A DNA stretch of 64,000 nt, taken from the NCBI RefSeq assembly GCF_024166365.1, contig NC_064826.1:62947001-63011000 (forward strand). The letters run 5' to 3'. The stretch's first letter is position 1. Every line of letters starts with the position of its first letter. The DNA is from Elephas maximus indicus (lineage: Eukaryota; Chordata; Mammalia; Proboscidea; Elephantidae). Below the pieces are notes generated by a model, which ran no database searches, was not told where the DNA came from, and saw only the letters and a program-made list of their open reading frames with translations. Positions 43,655-54,544 of this stretch are shown here, piece by piece. Made by a program: the position numbers and the translations under genes.

Positions 43655-43878
43655 TTGGAGTCCCTGTTTGATGCCAATGGTTAATATGCTTGGCTGTTAA
43701 CCCAAAGGTTGGAGGTTTTAAGTTCACCCCAAAGTGCCTCAGAAGAAAGGCCTGTAGATCTACATTTGACAACTGAGACACTGAAGACCGTAGGGGGCAC
43801 TGTTCTGCTCTGACGCATATGGGCTCGCCATTAGTCAGAATCAACTCAACAGCAATTGTTTGTTTTTTTTTTCCAGAG
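43655..43878 (+). mobile_element. Afrotherian SINE, third body type
   Basis: Plus-strand. The body contains GTGCCTCAGAAGAAAGGCCT and GTAGATCTACATTTGACAAC and lacks the CTCCTTGG-type box of the short form. Tail: CGCCATTAGTCAGAATCAAC, then T's. Confidence 0.8.
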
Positions 43879-44585
43879 GCAATCAAGCTTTTGAGAAATT
43901 CCATTCAAGTATTCTTTAGGGTTTCCAGTTTGTTTGTACTAGCAATTGCACATTAAAATGCCACTTCGTTTCTCTTAACGGATGACATCTAAGACCGTAG
44001 ATGACAAAAGACAGATTATCAAGGGAAGTTGTAGAAAATCTAAAATATTTCAAGAAAAGAAAAATTAGAACAGGAGTAATTAAGTACAGCCAGGCTGAAA
44101 ATACATATTGGGGTCACTTCCATCACTATAATTAAATGATCTTGTGTTTCAGCACCTCCTTTTACATCAAAATGATTCTACTGGTTGACACAGCAAAGAA
44201 AAACAAAAAAATCATAACTATTACCAGATAAAATTAGGATGAACAATAGATTATTTTCTTGATTATCTGTGGTCTTGTAAAAAATGCAGGATAAAGAATG
44301 TTTATGAGTCTCAAACCACATACTTTTATCGTTTAGTCCCACAATAGCTTTATAGCGTATTTCGTGCCTTTTTGGTAAGCATTTTTTCGATTCTTCGTTT
44401 TAAGGTAAGGGTGTATATAAACACTGACTTCACAGCACCGTAAGAATTTTACGTGCTTAGGAAAATGCCTAGAGGGCATTGCAGGCATTTTCTGTTCATC
44501 CTCCTATACCCAGCTGAAAGGACACCTTCCCCTTAAGTTTTCCCAGCTTTACTCATGAAGTGTGGGTTGTTCCCTCCTCTCTGTT
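43879..44585. other. Unclassified stretch
   Basis: Nothing recognised; A/T-rich. Confidence 0.45.
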
Positions 44586-44591
44586 CCCATA

Positions 44592-44752
44592 GAAGAGTCT
44601 CTGGGTGGTGCAGATCGTTAATGACCTTGACTGGTAACCAAAAGGTTGGAGGCTCAAGTCCCCCAGAGGTGCCTCAGAAGGAAGGCTTGGTGATCGCCTT
44701 CCAAAAATTAGCCATTGAAAACCTTGCAGAGCACAGTTCTACTCTGACACCT
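44592..44752 (+). mobile_element. SINE, third body type, tail missing
   Basis: GTCTCTGGGTGGTGCAGATC head, GAGGTGCCTCAGAAGGAAGG body, then TTAGCCATTGAAAACC, which resembles the RTE 5' leader. It ends at about TACTCTGACACC, where RTE fragment E begins. Confidence 0.82.
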
Positions 44753-45112
44753 TGAAACACTGCTGGTCCTGCACCATCCTCATTAGCGTCATTAAGGTCA
44801 TTTCTGCTTTGAGAAGGCAGCTTTTCCCAGGTCGTATTTTGAGTGCCTTCCAACCTGAGGAACTCATCTTCCAGCACTATATCAGACAATGTTCTGCTGC
44901 TATTCATAAGGTTTTCACTGGTCAGTTTTTTTTTTTAGGAGTAGATCTCCCGGTCCTTCTTCCTAGTCAGCCTTAGTCTGGAAGCTCTGCTGAAACCTGT
45001 CCACCATGGGTGGCCCTGCTGGTATTTGAAATACCGGTGGCATAGCTTCCACCATCATAGCAACAGACAAACCCCCACAGTATGACAAACTGACAGACGA
45101 GTGGGGGTATGG
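44753..45112 (-). mobile_element. RTE fragment E: 5' end fused to a short 3' piece
   Basis: 44784-45112 is the RTE 5' leader and first codons on the minus strand (frame 44907 down, MNSSRTLSDIVLEDE-like), including the CCCCCAC...GTGGGGG repeat near 45083-45112. Directly beside it, 44753-44783 (ACACTGCTGGTCCTGCACCA) matches the reversed RTE 3' end. About 2.8 kb between them is missing. A second internally deleted RTE. Confidence 0.75.
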
Positions 45113-45190
45113 CTAGATAGATCTTCCTAATGTACTACTTCTCTCTCTCTTTCTCTTTTTCTGTCTTGCACACACACAAAACCCACAGCA

Positions 45191-46467
45191 TTTTTTTTTA
45201 TTAACTTTTATTGAGCTTCAAGTGAACGTTTACAAATCAAGTCAAACTGTCACGTATAAGTTTATATACATCTTACTCCACACTCCCACTTGCTCTCCCC
45301 CTAATGAGTCAGCCCTTCCAGTCTCTCCTTTCATGACAATTTTGCCAGCTTCCAACTCTCTGTATCCTCCCATCCCCCCTCCAGCAGGAGATGCCAACAC
45401 AGTCTCAAGTGTCCACCTGATATAATTAGCTCACTCTTCATCAGCATCTCTCTCCCACCCACTGTCCAGTCCCTTTCATGTCTGATGAGTTGTCTTCGGG
45501 GATGGTTCCTGTCCTGTGCCAACAGAAGGTTTGGGGACCATGACCGCCGGGATTCCTCTAGTCTCAGTCAGACCATTAAGTATGGTCTTTTTATGAGAAT
45601 TTGGGGTCTGCATCCCACTGATCTCCTGCTCCCTCAGGGGTTCTCTATTGTGCTCCCTGTCAGGGCAGTCTTCGATTGTGGCCAGGCACCAACTAGTTCT
45701 TCTGGTCTCAGGATGATGTAGGTCTCTGGTTCATGTGGCCCTTTCTGTCTCTTGGGCTCTTAGTTGTCGTGTGACCTTGGTGTTCTTCATTCTCCTTTGC
45801 TCCAGGTGGGTTGAGACCAATTGATGTATCTTAGATGGCCGCTTGTTAGCATTTAAGACCCCAGACTCCACATTTCAAAGTGGGATGCAGAATGTTTTCA
45901 TAATAGAATTATTTTGCCAATTGACTTAGAAGTCCCCTTAAACCATGGTCCCCAAACCCCCGCCCTTGCTGCGCTGACCTTTGAAGCATTCATTTTATCC
46001 CGGAAACTTCTTTGCTTTTGGTCCAGTCCAGTTGAGCTGACCTTCCATGTATTGAGTGTTGTCCTTCCCTTCACCTAAAGCAGTTCTTATCTACTAATTC
46101 ATCAGTAAAAAACCCTCTCCCTTCCTCCCTCCCTCCCTCCCTCCCTCCCTCCCCACCTCGTAACCACAAAAGTATGTGTTCTTCTCAGTTTATACTATTT
46201 CTCAAGATCTTATAATAGTGGTCTTATACAATATTTGTCCTTTTGCCTCTGACTCATTTTGCTCAGCATAATGCCTTCCAGGTTCCTCCATGTTATGAAA
46301 TGTTTCACAGATTCGTCACTGTTCTTTATCGATGCGTAGTATTCCATTGTGTGAATATACCACAATTTATTTACCCATTCATCCATAGATGGACACCTTG
46401 GTTGCTTCCAGCTTTTTGCTATTGTAAACAGAGCTGCAATAAACATGGGTGTGCTTATATCTGTTTG
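45191..46467 (-). mobile_element. Young-type L1, 5' truncated
   Basis: Minus-strand partner of the L1 at 35398: poly(A) (T's at 45191-45199), AATAAAAGTTAATA, the 3' UTR, then the end of ORF2. Flanks ACCCACAGCA (45181-45190) and ACCCACAGCG (46468-46477) are the target duplication. The C-run array at 46117-46155 is its G-rich tract. Confidence 0.95.
46210..46467 (-). pseudogene. L1 ORF2 C-terminal fragment
   Basis: 86 codons to the TAA at 46210-46212, starting at the truncation point. [15 protein letters not shown] and [20 protein letters not shown] differ from the 35.4 kb copy at only a few residues. Not functional. Confidence 0.92.
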
Positions 46468-46563
46468 ACCCACAGCGTTTTTTATAACAGGATGGATAAA
46501 TAACTTTGTTATGGAATGTTTACAATAAAGAAAATAAAACCACCCAAAAGGACTATAAATTAC

Positions 46564-49500
46564 AACCTCCATGCATTTGTCAGTTTATCATACTGTGGGG
46601 TCTTGTGTGTTGCTGTGAGGCTGGAAGCTATGCCACCCGTATTCAAATACCAGCGGAGTCACCCAGGGCAGACAGGTTTCAGCTGAGCCTCCAGACTAAG
46701 ATAGACTAGGAAGAAAGACCCGGTGGTCTACTTCTGAAAAGAATTAGCCAGTGAAAACCTTATGACTAGCAGCAGGACATTGTCTGATACAGTGCCAGAA
46801 GGTGAGCCCGTCAGGTTGAAAGGCATTCAAAATATGACTGAGGAAGAGCTGCCTCCTCAAAGTAGAGTCGACCTTAATAACGTCAATGGAGTCAAACTTT
46901 CGGGACCTTCATTTGTTGATGTGGCACTACTCAAAATGAGAAGAAACAGCTGCAAACGTCCATTAATCAGAACCTGGAGTATACAAAGCATGAATCTAGG
47001 AAAACTGGAAATTGTCAAAAATGAAATAGAATGCATAAAGATAGATATCCTAGTTAATGAGCTGAAATGGACTGCTATTGGTCATTTTGAATCAGACAAT
47101 CTTGTGGTCTACTATGCTGGCAATGACAACTTGAAGAGGAATGTCATTGCATTTGTCCTCAAAAAGAACATTTCAAGATCTATCCTGAAGTACAATGCTG
47201 CCAGTGATAAGGTAATATCCACATGCCTACAAGAAAGACCAGTTAATACGATCATTAGTCAAATTTATGCACCAACCACTAAGGCCAAAGATGAAGAAAT
47301 TGAAGATGTTTACCAACTTCTGCAGTCTGAAATTAATTGAACATGCAGTCAGGGTGTACTGATAATTACTGGTGATTGGAACGTGAAAGTTGGAAATGAA
47401 GAAGAATTGGTAGTTGGAAAATATGGCCTTTGTGATAGAAATGATACCAGAGATCGCATGATTGAATTTTGCAAGACCAATGACTTCATAGCAAATACTG
47501 TTTTTCACCAACAGAAATGGTGACTGTACACATGTACCTCACCAGATGGAATACACAGGAATCAAATCAACTACATCTGTGGAAAGAGGGACGATGGAAA
47601 AACTCAATGTCACCAGTCAGAACAAGGCTAGGGGGCGACTGCAGATCAAAACATCAATTACTCATATGAAAGTTCAAGCTGAAACTGAAGAAAATTAGAG
47701 CAAGTCCACGAGAGCCAAAATACAACCTTGAGTATATTCCACCTGAATTTAGAGACCATCTCAAGAATAAATTTGAACACTAATGACCGAAGGCCAGATG
47801 AGTTGTGGAATGACATTAAGGACATCATACATGAAGAAAGCAAAAGGTCATTAAAAAGACAGGAGAGAAAGAAAAGACCTAAATGGATGTCAGAAGAGAC
47901 TCTGAGACTTGCTTTTGAGTGGCAAGTAGCTGAAGCAAAAGGAAAAAATGATGAAGTAAAAGAGCTAAACGGAACATTTCAAAGGGCAACATGAGAAGAA
48001 AAGGTAAAGTATTATGATGACATGTGCAAAGACCTGGAGATAGAAAACCAAAAGGGAAAAACACACTCAGCATTTCTCAAGCTGAAAGAACTAAAGAAAA
48101 ACTTCAAGCCTCAAGTTGCAATACTGAAGAATTCTACGGGGAAAATATTAAACGACGTAGGAAGCATCAAAAGAAAATGGAAGGAATACACAGAGTCACT
48201 ATGCAAAAAAGAATTGGTGAACGTTCAACCATTTCAGGAGGTAACATACGATCAGGAACTGATGGTACTGTAGGAAGGAGTCCAAACTGCACTGAAGACA
48301 TTGGGGAAAAACAAAGCTCTGGGAATTGATGGAATACCAATTGAAATGTTTCAACAAATGGTTACAGCACTGGAAGTGCTCACTCACCTATGCCAAGAAA
48401 TTTGGAAGGCTGCTACCTGGCCAGCCAACTGGAAGAGTTCCATATTTATGCCTATTCCCAAGAAAGGTGATCCAACTGAATGCAGAAATTATTGAACAAA
48501 ATCATTAATATCACATGCAAGCAAAATTTTGCTGAAGATCATTCAAAATCGGCTGCAGCAGTATATGGACAAGGAACTGCCAGAAATTCAAGCCGAATTT
48601 AGAAGAGGATGTGGAACCAGGGATACCATTGCTGATGTCAGATGGATCCTGGCTGAAAGCAGAGAATACCAGAAAGACGTTTACCTGTGTTTTATTGACT
48701 ATGCTAAAGCCTTTGACTGTGTGGGTCATAACAAATTATGGATAACATTATGAAGAATAGGAATTCAGAACAGTGAATTGTGCTCATGAAGAATCTGTAC
48801 ATGGATCAAGAGGCAGTCGTTTGAAGAGAATAAGGGGGTACTGAGTGATTTAAAGTCAGGAAAGGTGTGCGTCAGGGTTGTATCCTTTCACCATACCTAT
48901 TCAACCTGTATGCTGACCAAATAACCCGAGAAGCTGGACTATATGAAGAAGAACAGGGTATAAGGATTGGAGGAAGATGTTATGCAGATGCCACAACCTT
49001 GCTTCCTGAAAGTGAAGAGGACTTGAAGCACTTGCTGATATCGAAGATCACAGCCTTCGGTATGGATTACACCTCAACATAAAGAAAACAAAAATCCTTA
49101 CAACTTGTCCAATAAGCCACAGCATGATAAATGGAGAAAAGATTGAGGTTGTCAAGGATTTCGTTTTACTTGGATCCATAGTCAACAGCCATGGAAGCAG
49201 CAGTCGAGAAATCAAAAGACGTATTGCATTGGACAAAACGGCTGCAAGAGCTCTCTTTAAAGTGTTAAAAAGCAAAGATGTCACCTTGAGGACTAAGATG
49301 TTCCTGACCCAAGCCATGGTGTTTTCAGTCACCTCATATGCATGCCTTCAGAGGACCAAAGAAGAATTGATGACTTTGAATTGTAGTTTTGTCAAAGATA
49401 GTTGAATATACCATGGACTGCCAAAAGAACGAACAAATCTGTCTTAGAAGAAGCACAACCAAAATACTCCTTGGAAGCAAGGATGAAGAGACTGCGTCTT

Positions 49501-49736
49501 ACATACTTTGGACATGTTATCAGAAGGGATCAGTCCCTGCAAAAGGACATCATGCTTGGTAAAGTAGAGCGTCGGTGAAAAAAAGGAAGAGAGACGGATT
49601 GACACAGTGGCTGCAACAATGGACTCAAGCATAGCAACAATTGTGAGGATGGTGCAGGACCGGGCAGTTTCTCGTTCTGTTGTGCATAGGGTCACTATGA
49701 GTCAGAACCGACTCAGTGGCATCTAACAACAACAAC
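46564..49736 (+). mobile_element. RTE-clade LINE copy F, near full length
   Basis: About 3.2 kb on the plus strand. 5' end TTTGTCAGTTTATCATACTG (the C-rich arm of the hairpin is degraded), 3' end AACCGACTCAGTGGCATCTA, then CAACAACAAC. AAATTAC at 46557-46563 and 49737-49743 is a short target duplication. It lies between the young L1 and the old L1 tail. Confidence 0.9.
46762..49405 (+). pseudogene. RTE polyprotein, decayed (copy F)
   Basis: 46762-47340 is the N-terminal and endonuclease part (192 aa). It keeps the frame that copies A and B lost (KAKDEEIEDVYQLLQSEI), then stops where CGA has become TGA. Later pieces: 47728-47994, 48022-48273, 48301-48495, 48529-48753 (RT start with CFIDYAKAFDC), 48867-49082 (motif C reads YADA, one Asp lost) and 49124-49405. 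The endonuclease Glu is kept in the block NELKWTAIG. Confidence 0.87.
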
Positions 49737-50060
49737 AAATTACCAGCAACAACATGGTTGACTCTCAAAAATATTATTGTACAAATGAAACAAAACACCA
49801 AAGAAAACATAAAGTATGATTCCATTTAAATGAAGTTCAAAACAGGCAAAATTAAGCTACTTTATTTAGGGATGCATGCTTAGATGATAATACCATCAAT
49901 AAAAGCAAAGAAATGATTATTCCAAATGTCTGGGGAGAGGAAAGGAATTGTGACTGGGGAGGTGAACTCAGGAGACTTCTAGGGTGCTGCCTGTTTTCGA
50001 CTTCTTGACCTGATGATAGTGACATGTTAACCTGAGCATACATGTTTTATGCTTTGCCTT

Positions 50061-51357
50061 TATTTGATCATAGTAAAAATAATTTAATGACACTTAGGGA
50101 AATTTTGGGGGGAGTTGGCAATATTCTATTTCTTGACTTCAGTGTTGGTTGCATACTTTTTACTTTAAAATATTTGATGAAATTGTACATGTGTTTCTCA
50201 CACTTCTCTGATTGTAGCATTTGACTATAAAATTGTTAAAAATAAATTGGATCAAAAACCCTTATAAATTACTCCCGGTCTAAAAAATAAAGTTCAGATC
50301 TTCATCGTGAGCTTTAAATTCCCCCATAATCTGACTTCTGCAGCCTCACAGCCCTTCTAATCCTAACCCCCACCACTGTCTTCATTGGAAACCAAAAAAA
50401 AAAAAAAAGTCCCTAACAAAACAAAACCAGAAAAAACCCCAACAGATACTGATTTTACTAAATTTCTTAACAAAAAAAAATTTGACCTTTCCTTTTACTC
50501 TTCATTTGAAGGTAAATGGGGAGAATTTTGAATTGACTGCTGCATGTTTGTCTAAGATGAATCAGAGCAGGATGAAATGCCTGCTTAGACTTTGACTATA
50601 ATGAATGTGTGTCTCTAATACAGTTCTCAGAAAGAACACATCTCTCCTAAGCTGTTATCTAGCTGGTATTGTGTATTTAGTTTAAGAATTTTCTTTCAGA
50701 TTTAAATCACTAAAAATAGTTTTAAAGGTAAGTACAAATGATGTTAGATATTGGTTTGTGTTCAGCAAAGCACAATGAAAATAAATAACCCCAGCTGAAC
50801 CCCGGAGTCTTCACGCACAGACTATCAGTTTCACACTTAGTCATAGGCAACTTCACACACAGACGCCACTAAAAGAACTAGGGCCAAAAGTTTCCTGGAT
50901 AATGGGACTTCTTAGGTTCACAGACATTTGCTGCAAATACCTGAGCCCCACGCTTGGGGTGGAGATCTCACCAAGAAGATTGATGGGTAGCTTCCAGGAG
51001 AATAGATGAGGGAGGGGCAGGATGTGGTCTTGGTGATTCAGAAGCAGTCCCCCTTCCCCACCCTTATTCTGAGTCAGTGTGCAGCCACATGGCCCCACAT
51101 GGTACAGTTATGGCTCTAGGATGAGCTGTCATACCGGGACCTCCCTACTTGCCTTCGTTAAAGCACTGGGTGATTTTTCAGATGGCTGATTACTAATATG
51201 AGTAGTCTTCTATTCTGTTTCTCCAAATTAGTCAAGCAAGAAAGTTTTGAAGCTCTGACCTAAATGATATCGTGGCATGAGGGGTTGTTGGGCTTTTGCA
51301 CTTGATTGCTTTACCAGGTCCTTAAAATGATAAGGTGACATCACCAGTTTGGAGGCA
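50061..51357. other. Mostly unclassified; weak L2 at 50280-50395
   Basis: AAATAAAGTTCAGATCTTCA and CCCCCATAATCTGACTTCTG at 50280-50340 resemble L2 in sense orientation. The rest shows nothing I can name, apart from an A-run near 50393. Confidence 0.35.
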
Positions 51358-51446
51358 GCCTAGCATAGCATTTGAGCCCTTGGGTTATGAGCCAAGCTGA
51401 CTGAGTTCAAATCCCTGCTTTGCCACTTTCCAGACTTGTGATCATA
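51358..51446 (+). mobile_element. MIR, left part
   Basis: Sense MIR: TAGCATTTGAGCCCTTGGG, CTGAGTTCAAATCCCTGCTT, TGCCACTTTCCAGACTTGTG. Truncated before the SINE. Confidence 0.75.
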
Positions 51447-51457
51447 GAGTCCACATA

Positions 51458-51625
51458 AACCAAAAAGCAAACCCGTTGCTGTAGAGTCAATTCCAACTCA
51501 TAGTGACCCTAAAGGAAAGAGTAGAACTGCCCCATAGGGTTTCCAAGGAGTGCCTGGTGGATTTGAACTACTGACCTTTTGGTTAGCGGAGGTAGCTCTT
51601 AACCACTACACCACCAGGGTTTCCG
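51458..51625 (-). mobile_element. Afrotherian SINE with 11-bp target duplication
   Basis: Minus-strand short-body copy flanked by GAGTCCACATA at 51447-51457 and 51626-51636. Confidence 0.94.
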
Positions 51626-51636
51626 GAGTCCACATA

Positions 51637-52039
51637 TCTTTTTTTCTTTTTTTGCCCCTGGGCATGGTGTGTCTTCTCATAATGTGATTGGTATATGGGG
51701 ACTGAGAGTCATCTGTGCTGATGGTAGTAGTGACAGAGGTTACAGCACGCTCTAGTCCTTGGGACAGAGCGGCAGCTCTGCTGGTGGCTGAATGGGCTCC
51801 AGGGATGGATTACCATCCCTGGCTGGCATGGTGGGTCTCAGTGCCCAGTGGTGGTCAGCAACATAGTGTTGTCCTACTGAACCAGCTTCATGACTTGATT
51901 TAGGGTATCATTCATGTCTGCAGAGTCCTTAAGCTGGCTGTCCAGGTAATTCTAAGAGTTATGCAATGACCTTTTAATACAGCCCTTTTAGCTTAAACCA
52001 AACTATTGGCTCTTTTAAATGTAGCTAAGGATATTGACT
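51637..52039. other. Unclassified stretch
   Basis: GC-richer than its surroundings, with no gene. An open frame at 51715-51903 has no domain. Confidence 0.4.
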
Positions 52040-52215
52040 GATATGACCTTGGGAAAATTTCTGAAATTTTATTATTCTATTTTCTCATCTATACAGTGCC
52101 TTAATAGTATTTGTCTCTTAGGGTTGTTGAGGAACTTAACAACATTAATGTGTGCAAGCACTCAGTATAATGTCTGGCACATAATAAAAGTCCCCAAATA
52201 TTAACTATTACTTTT
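52040..52215 (+). mobile_element. MIR, right part or second copy
   Basis: TATGACCTTGGGAAAATTTC, TTTTCTCATCTATACAGTGC, AGGGTTGTTGAGGAACTTAA, ATGTCTGGCACATAATAAAA. It may be the other end of the 51358 MIR or a separate one. Confidence 0.75.
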
Positions 52216-52549
52216 AATAATATTTCAGGGGCACAGGAATAAAATCAGACTCTTTGTAGTAAAAGTGAACCTTGGTATCAGACCTCACCATTGTCTTAAT
52301 GTTAGGAATGATAGCTTGGGATTTTAGACATTAGAGATCATTATATGTTAGCTTTAAGATTCAAGCATAATGGCACTGTCTGAATGGTTATGTAGAAAAA
52401 AGAATAGTTTCCTCTTTGATGCAATGATAGGGTTAAAAGATAATTTAGCAATTTTTATGGCTCATAACTTTAATTTATGGTTGATTGACTTAGGCTGTCT
52501 GCTATGTGTTTATACATTTGTTTTGCGTATTGAATTTAAATTTAACATA
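52216..52549. other. Unclassified stretch
   Basis: Nothing recognised. Confidence 0.45.
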
Positions 52550-52685
52550 TGCTCTGAAAAAGGCACAAATTTCAAGTTAACAGCTTGATGAATTATTACA
52601 AAGTGAAATCACGCAGATCAAGACAAGATCATTACCAACACCCCAGAGGCCTACTTCGTGTTCTCTTCCACCAAAGTAACTACTG
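52550..52685 (-). mobile_element. Old L1 3' UTR fragment
   Basis: Blocks TTGATGAATTATTACAAAGT, CAGATCAAGACAAGATCATT and ACCAACACCCCAGAGG are typical of old L1 3' UTRs. Confidence 0.6.
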
Positions 52686-52689
52686 AATG

Positions 52690-53716
52690 ATTTTTATTAT
52701 AAATTATAAATTGATGTTGCCTGGTACTCTTCTTTGATACTACAATGAAAGTCAACAAGTGGTAACTCTTTAAAAGTTACTTGCAATGTGGAATCTGAGA
52801 CCGTATCAGTGAAGTATTCATACTCTGCTGCATTAAAATCCTGCACACTTGGAATGGATCTTTTACCTGTGTGTAATTTGGTAACATTATTGCATCGGTC
52901 ATTTGGAATATAAGGTTTCATTAAGTTATTCAGATTATCCAAGTTTTGAGACATTTCATTATACAATACAACAGACTCACATTTCTTAATTAACTATTGA
53001 ATTCATCAGAAAACCCTGTAAGCTGTTAAGAGCACATTGGCAGACACAAGTTTTACAAAATTTTTATTTTTTGCTTGGAAGTTCAAATTTTATCATTGGC
53101 AATAAATACTGTCAGTTGTCTCCCTTAAAATGACAGAGTCACTTTGTTCATTTTCGAGAAAATGCCTGTCAAATGCCTGTCTGAATTACCATAGGTGGTC
53201 TGTCATTTGTTCTTTCAAATACAGTGTTCATGAAGAAAGCAGCTCGTCTGGCTCAAAACTCAAACAATAGCACAAGCACTTTTCCTTGAGACAACAATTC
53301 CACATTGGTATTCAGCAGAAGGGACTTATGATTACTTACCATTTTGTCACACAGACTGTTAAATAGAAGTATCCTCAAGGGTCAAGATTTAATGAAATTA
53401 ATCATTTTCCTGCTTAATCAAGAAATCTTTTAAGTGAAACTGAAAAAAAATTATTATTTTTTAACTATGAGTGCATAGCAGTAAAGAATATAAAGACAAC
53501 TAGAACAGTTTGGTATCAACCTCCTTGATTTGTGCTAAGATGCCAGCAGTATTTCCCACCATTGCTTTTGTACCACCATTGCAGATGTCAAAACTCAGGG
53601 AAAGACAAAAAAGCCTTGGTATTGTTATGAAAATAGCTTAGACCTCATACATCCCCTGAAAGGTCTTAGAGACCTTCAGGGATCTTTGACCTACACGTTG
53701 AAGACCACTGCTATTT
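52690..53716 (-). pseudogene. Charlie-type hAT transposase relic
   Basis: Decayed autonomous-type DNA transposon on the minus strand. Near 53716 it starts with a hAT-Charlie end (CAGTGGTCTTCAACGTGTAG) and the non-coding lead-in. A transposase stretch follows at about 53600-53520: GGTKAMVGNTAGILAQIKEV, the family's DG.KAM.G..AG block before a catalytic region. The longest open piece, 52966-52697 (89 aa), is the C-terminal dimerisation-type region (VTFKELPLVDFHCSIKEEYQ). The middle is shortened and has stops, and the far inverted repeat is not seen. It cannot be active, and I see no sign of domestication. Confidence 0.85.
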
Positions 53717-53734
53717 GGGGTGATGTACGGGGCA

Positions 53735-54478
53735 AAGAGGACTTGAAGCGTTACTGATGAAGATCAAAGACCACAGCCATTAGTATGGATTACACTTCAA
53801 CATAAAGAAAACAAAAATCCTCACAACTGGACCAATAAGCAACATCATGATACATGGAGAAAATATTGAAGCTACCAAAGATTTAATTTTACTTGGATCC
53901 ATAATCAACACCCACGGAAGCAGCAGTAAAGAAATCAAATGACGTATTGCACTGGACAGATCTGCTGCAAAAGACCTCTTTAAAGTGTTAAAAAGCAAAA
54001 ATGTCATTTTGAGGGCTAAGTTGCACCTGGCCAAAGCCATGGTATTTTCAATTGCTTCATAGGCATGCAAAAGCTGGACAATGAATAAGGAAGGCTGAAG
54101 AAGGATTGACCTTTGAATTACGGTGTTGGCAAAGAATATTGAATATACCATGGACTGCTAGAAGAATGAACAAATCTGTCTTGAAAGAAGTACAGCCAGA
54201 ATGCTCCTTAGAAGAGAGGATAGTGAGACTTTGTCTCACATACTTTGGCCATGTTATCAGGAGGAACCAGTCCCTGGAGAAGGACAATATGCTTGGTAAA
54301 GCAGAGGGTCAGGGAACAAGAGGAAGACCCTTAACAAGACGGATTGACATAGTGGTTGCAACAATGGACTTAAACATAGCAACAATTGTGAGGATGACAC
54401 AGGACCGGGCTGTGTGTCCTGTTGTACATAGGGTTGCTCTGAGTCAGAACCAACTAGATGCCACCTAACAACAATGAC
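53735..54478 (+). mobile_element. RTE fragment G, 5' truncated
   Basis: Plus-strand RTE 3' quarter: the end of the RT region, C-terminus (CLTYFGHVIRRNQSLEKDNM-like residues from 54106-54468) and the 3' tail (CTAGATGCCACCTAACAACA). Frames are broken. It adjoins the Charlie end at 53716. Confidence 0.88.
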
Positions 54479-54544
54479 AACCACAACAGACACAATACCT
54501 TCACAACATTGAGTTTCCATTTCATGAACGCAGTACATTGCTCT

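Larger units (their letters stand above)
46478..50060 (+). mobile_element. Old L1 3' end, split by RTE copy F
   Basis: L1 sense sequence at 46478-46563 and 49744-50060 (GTATGATTCCATTTAAATGA, CCAAATGTCTGGGGAGAGG). RTE F lies between. Confidence 0.65.
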
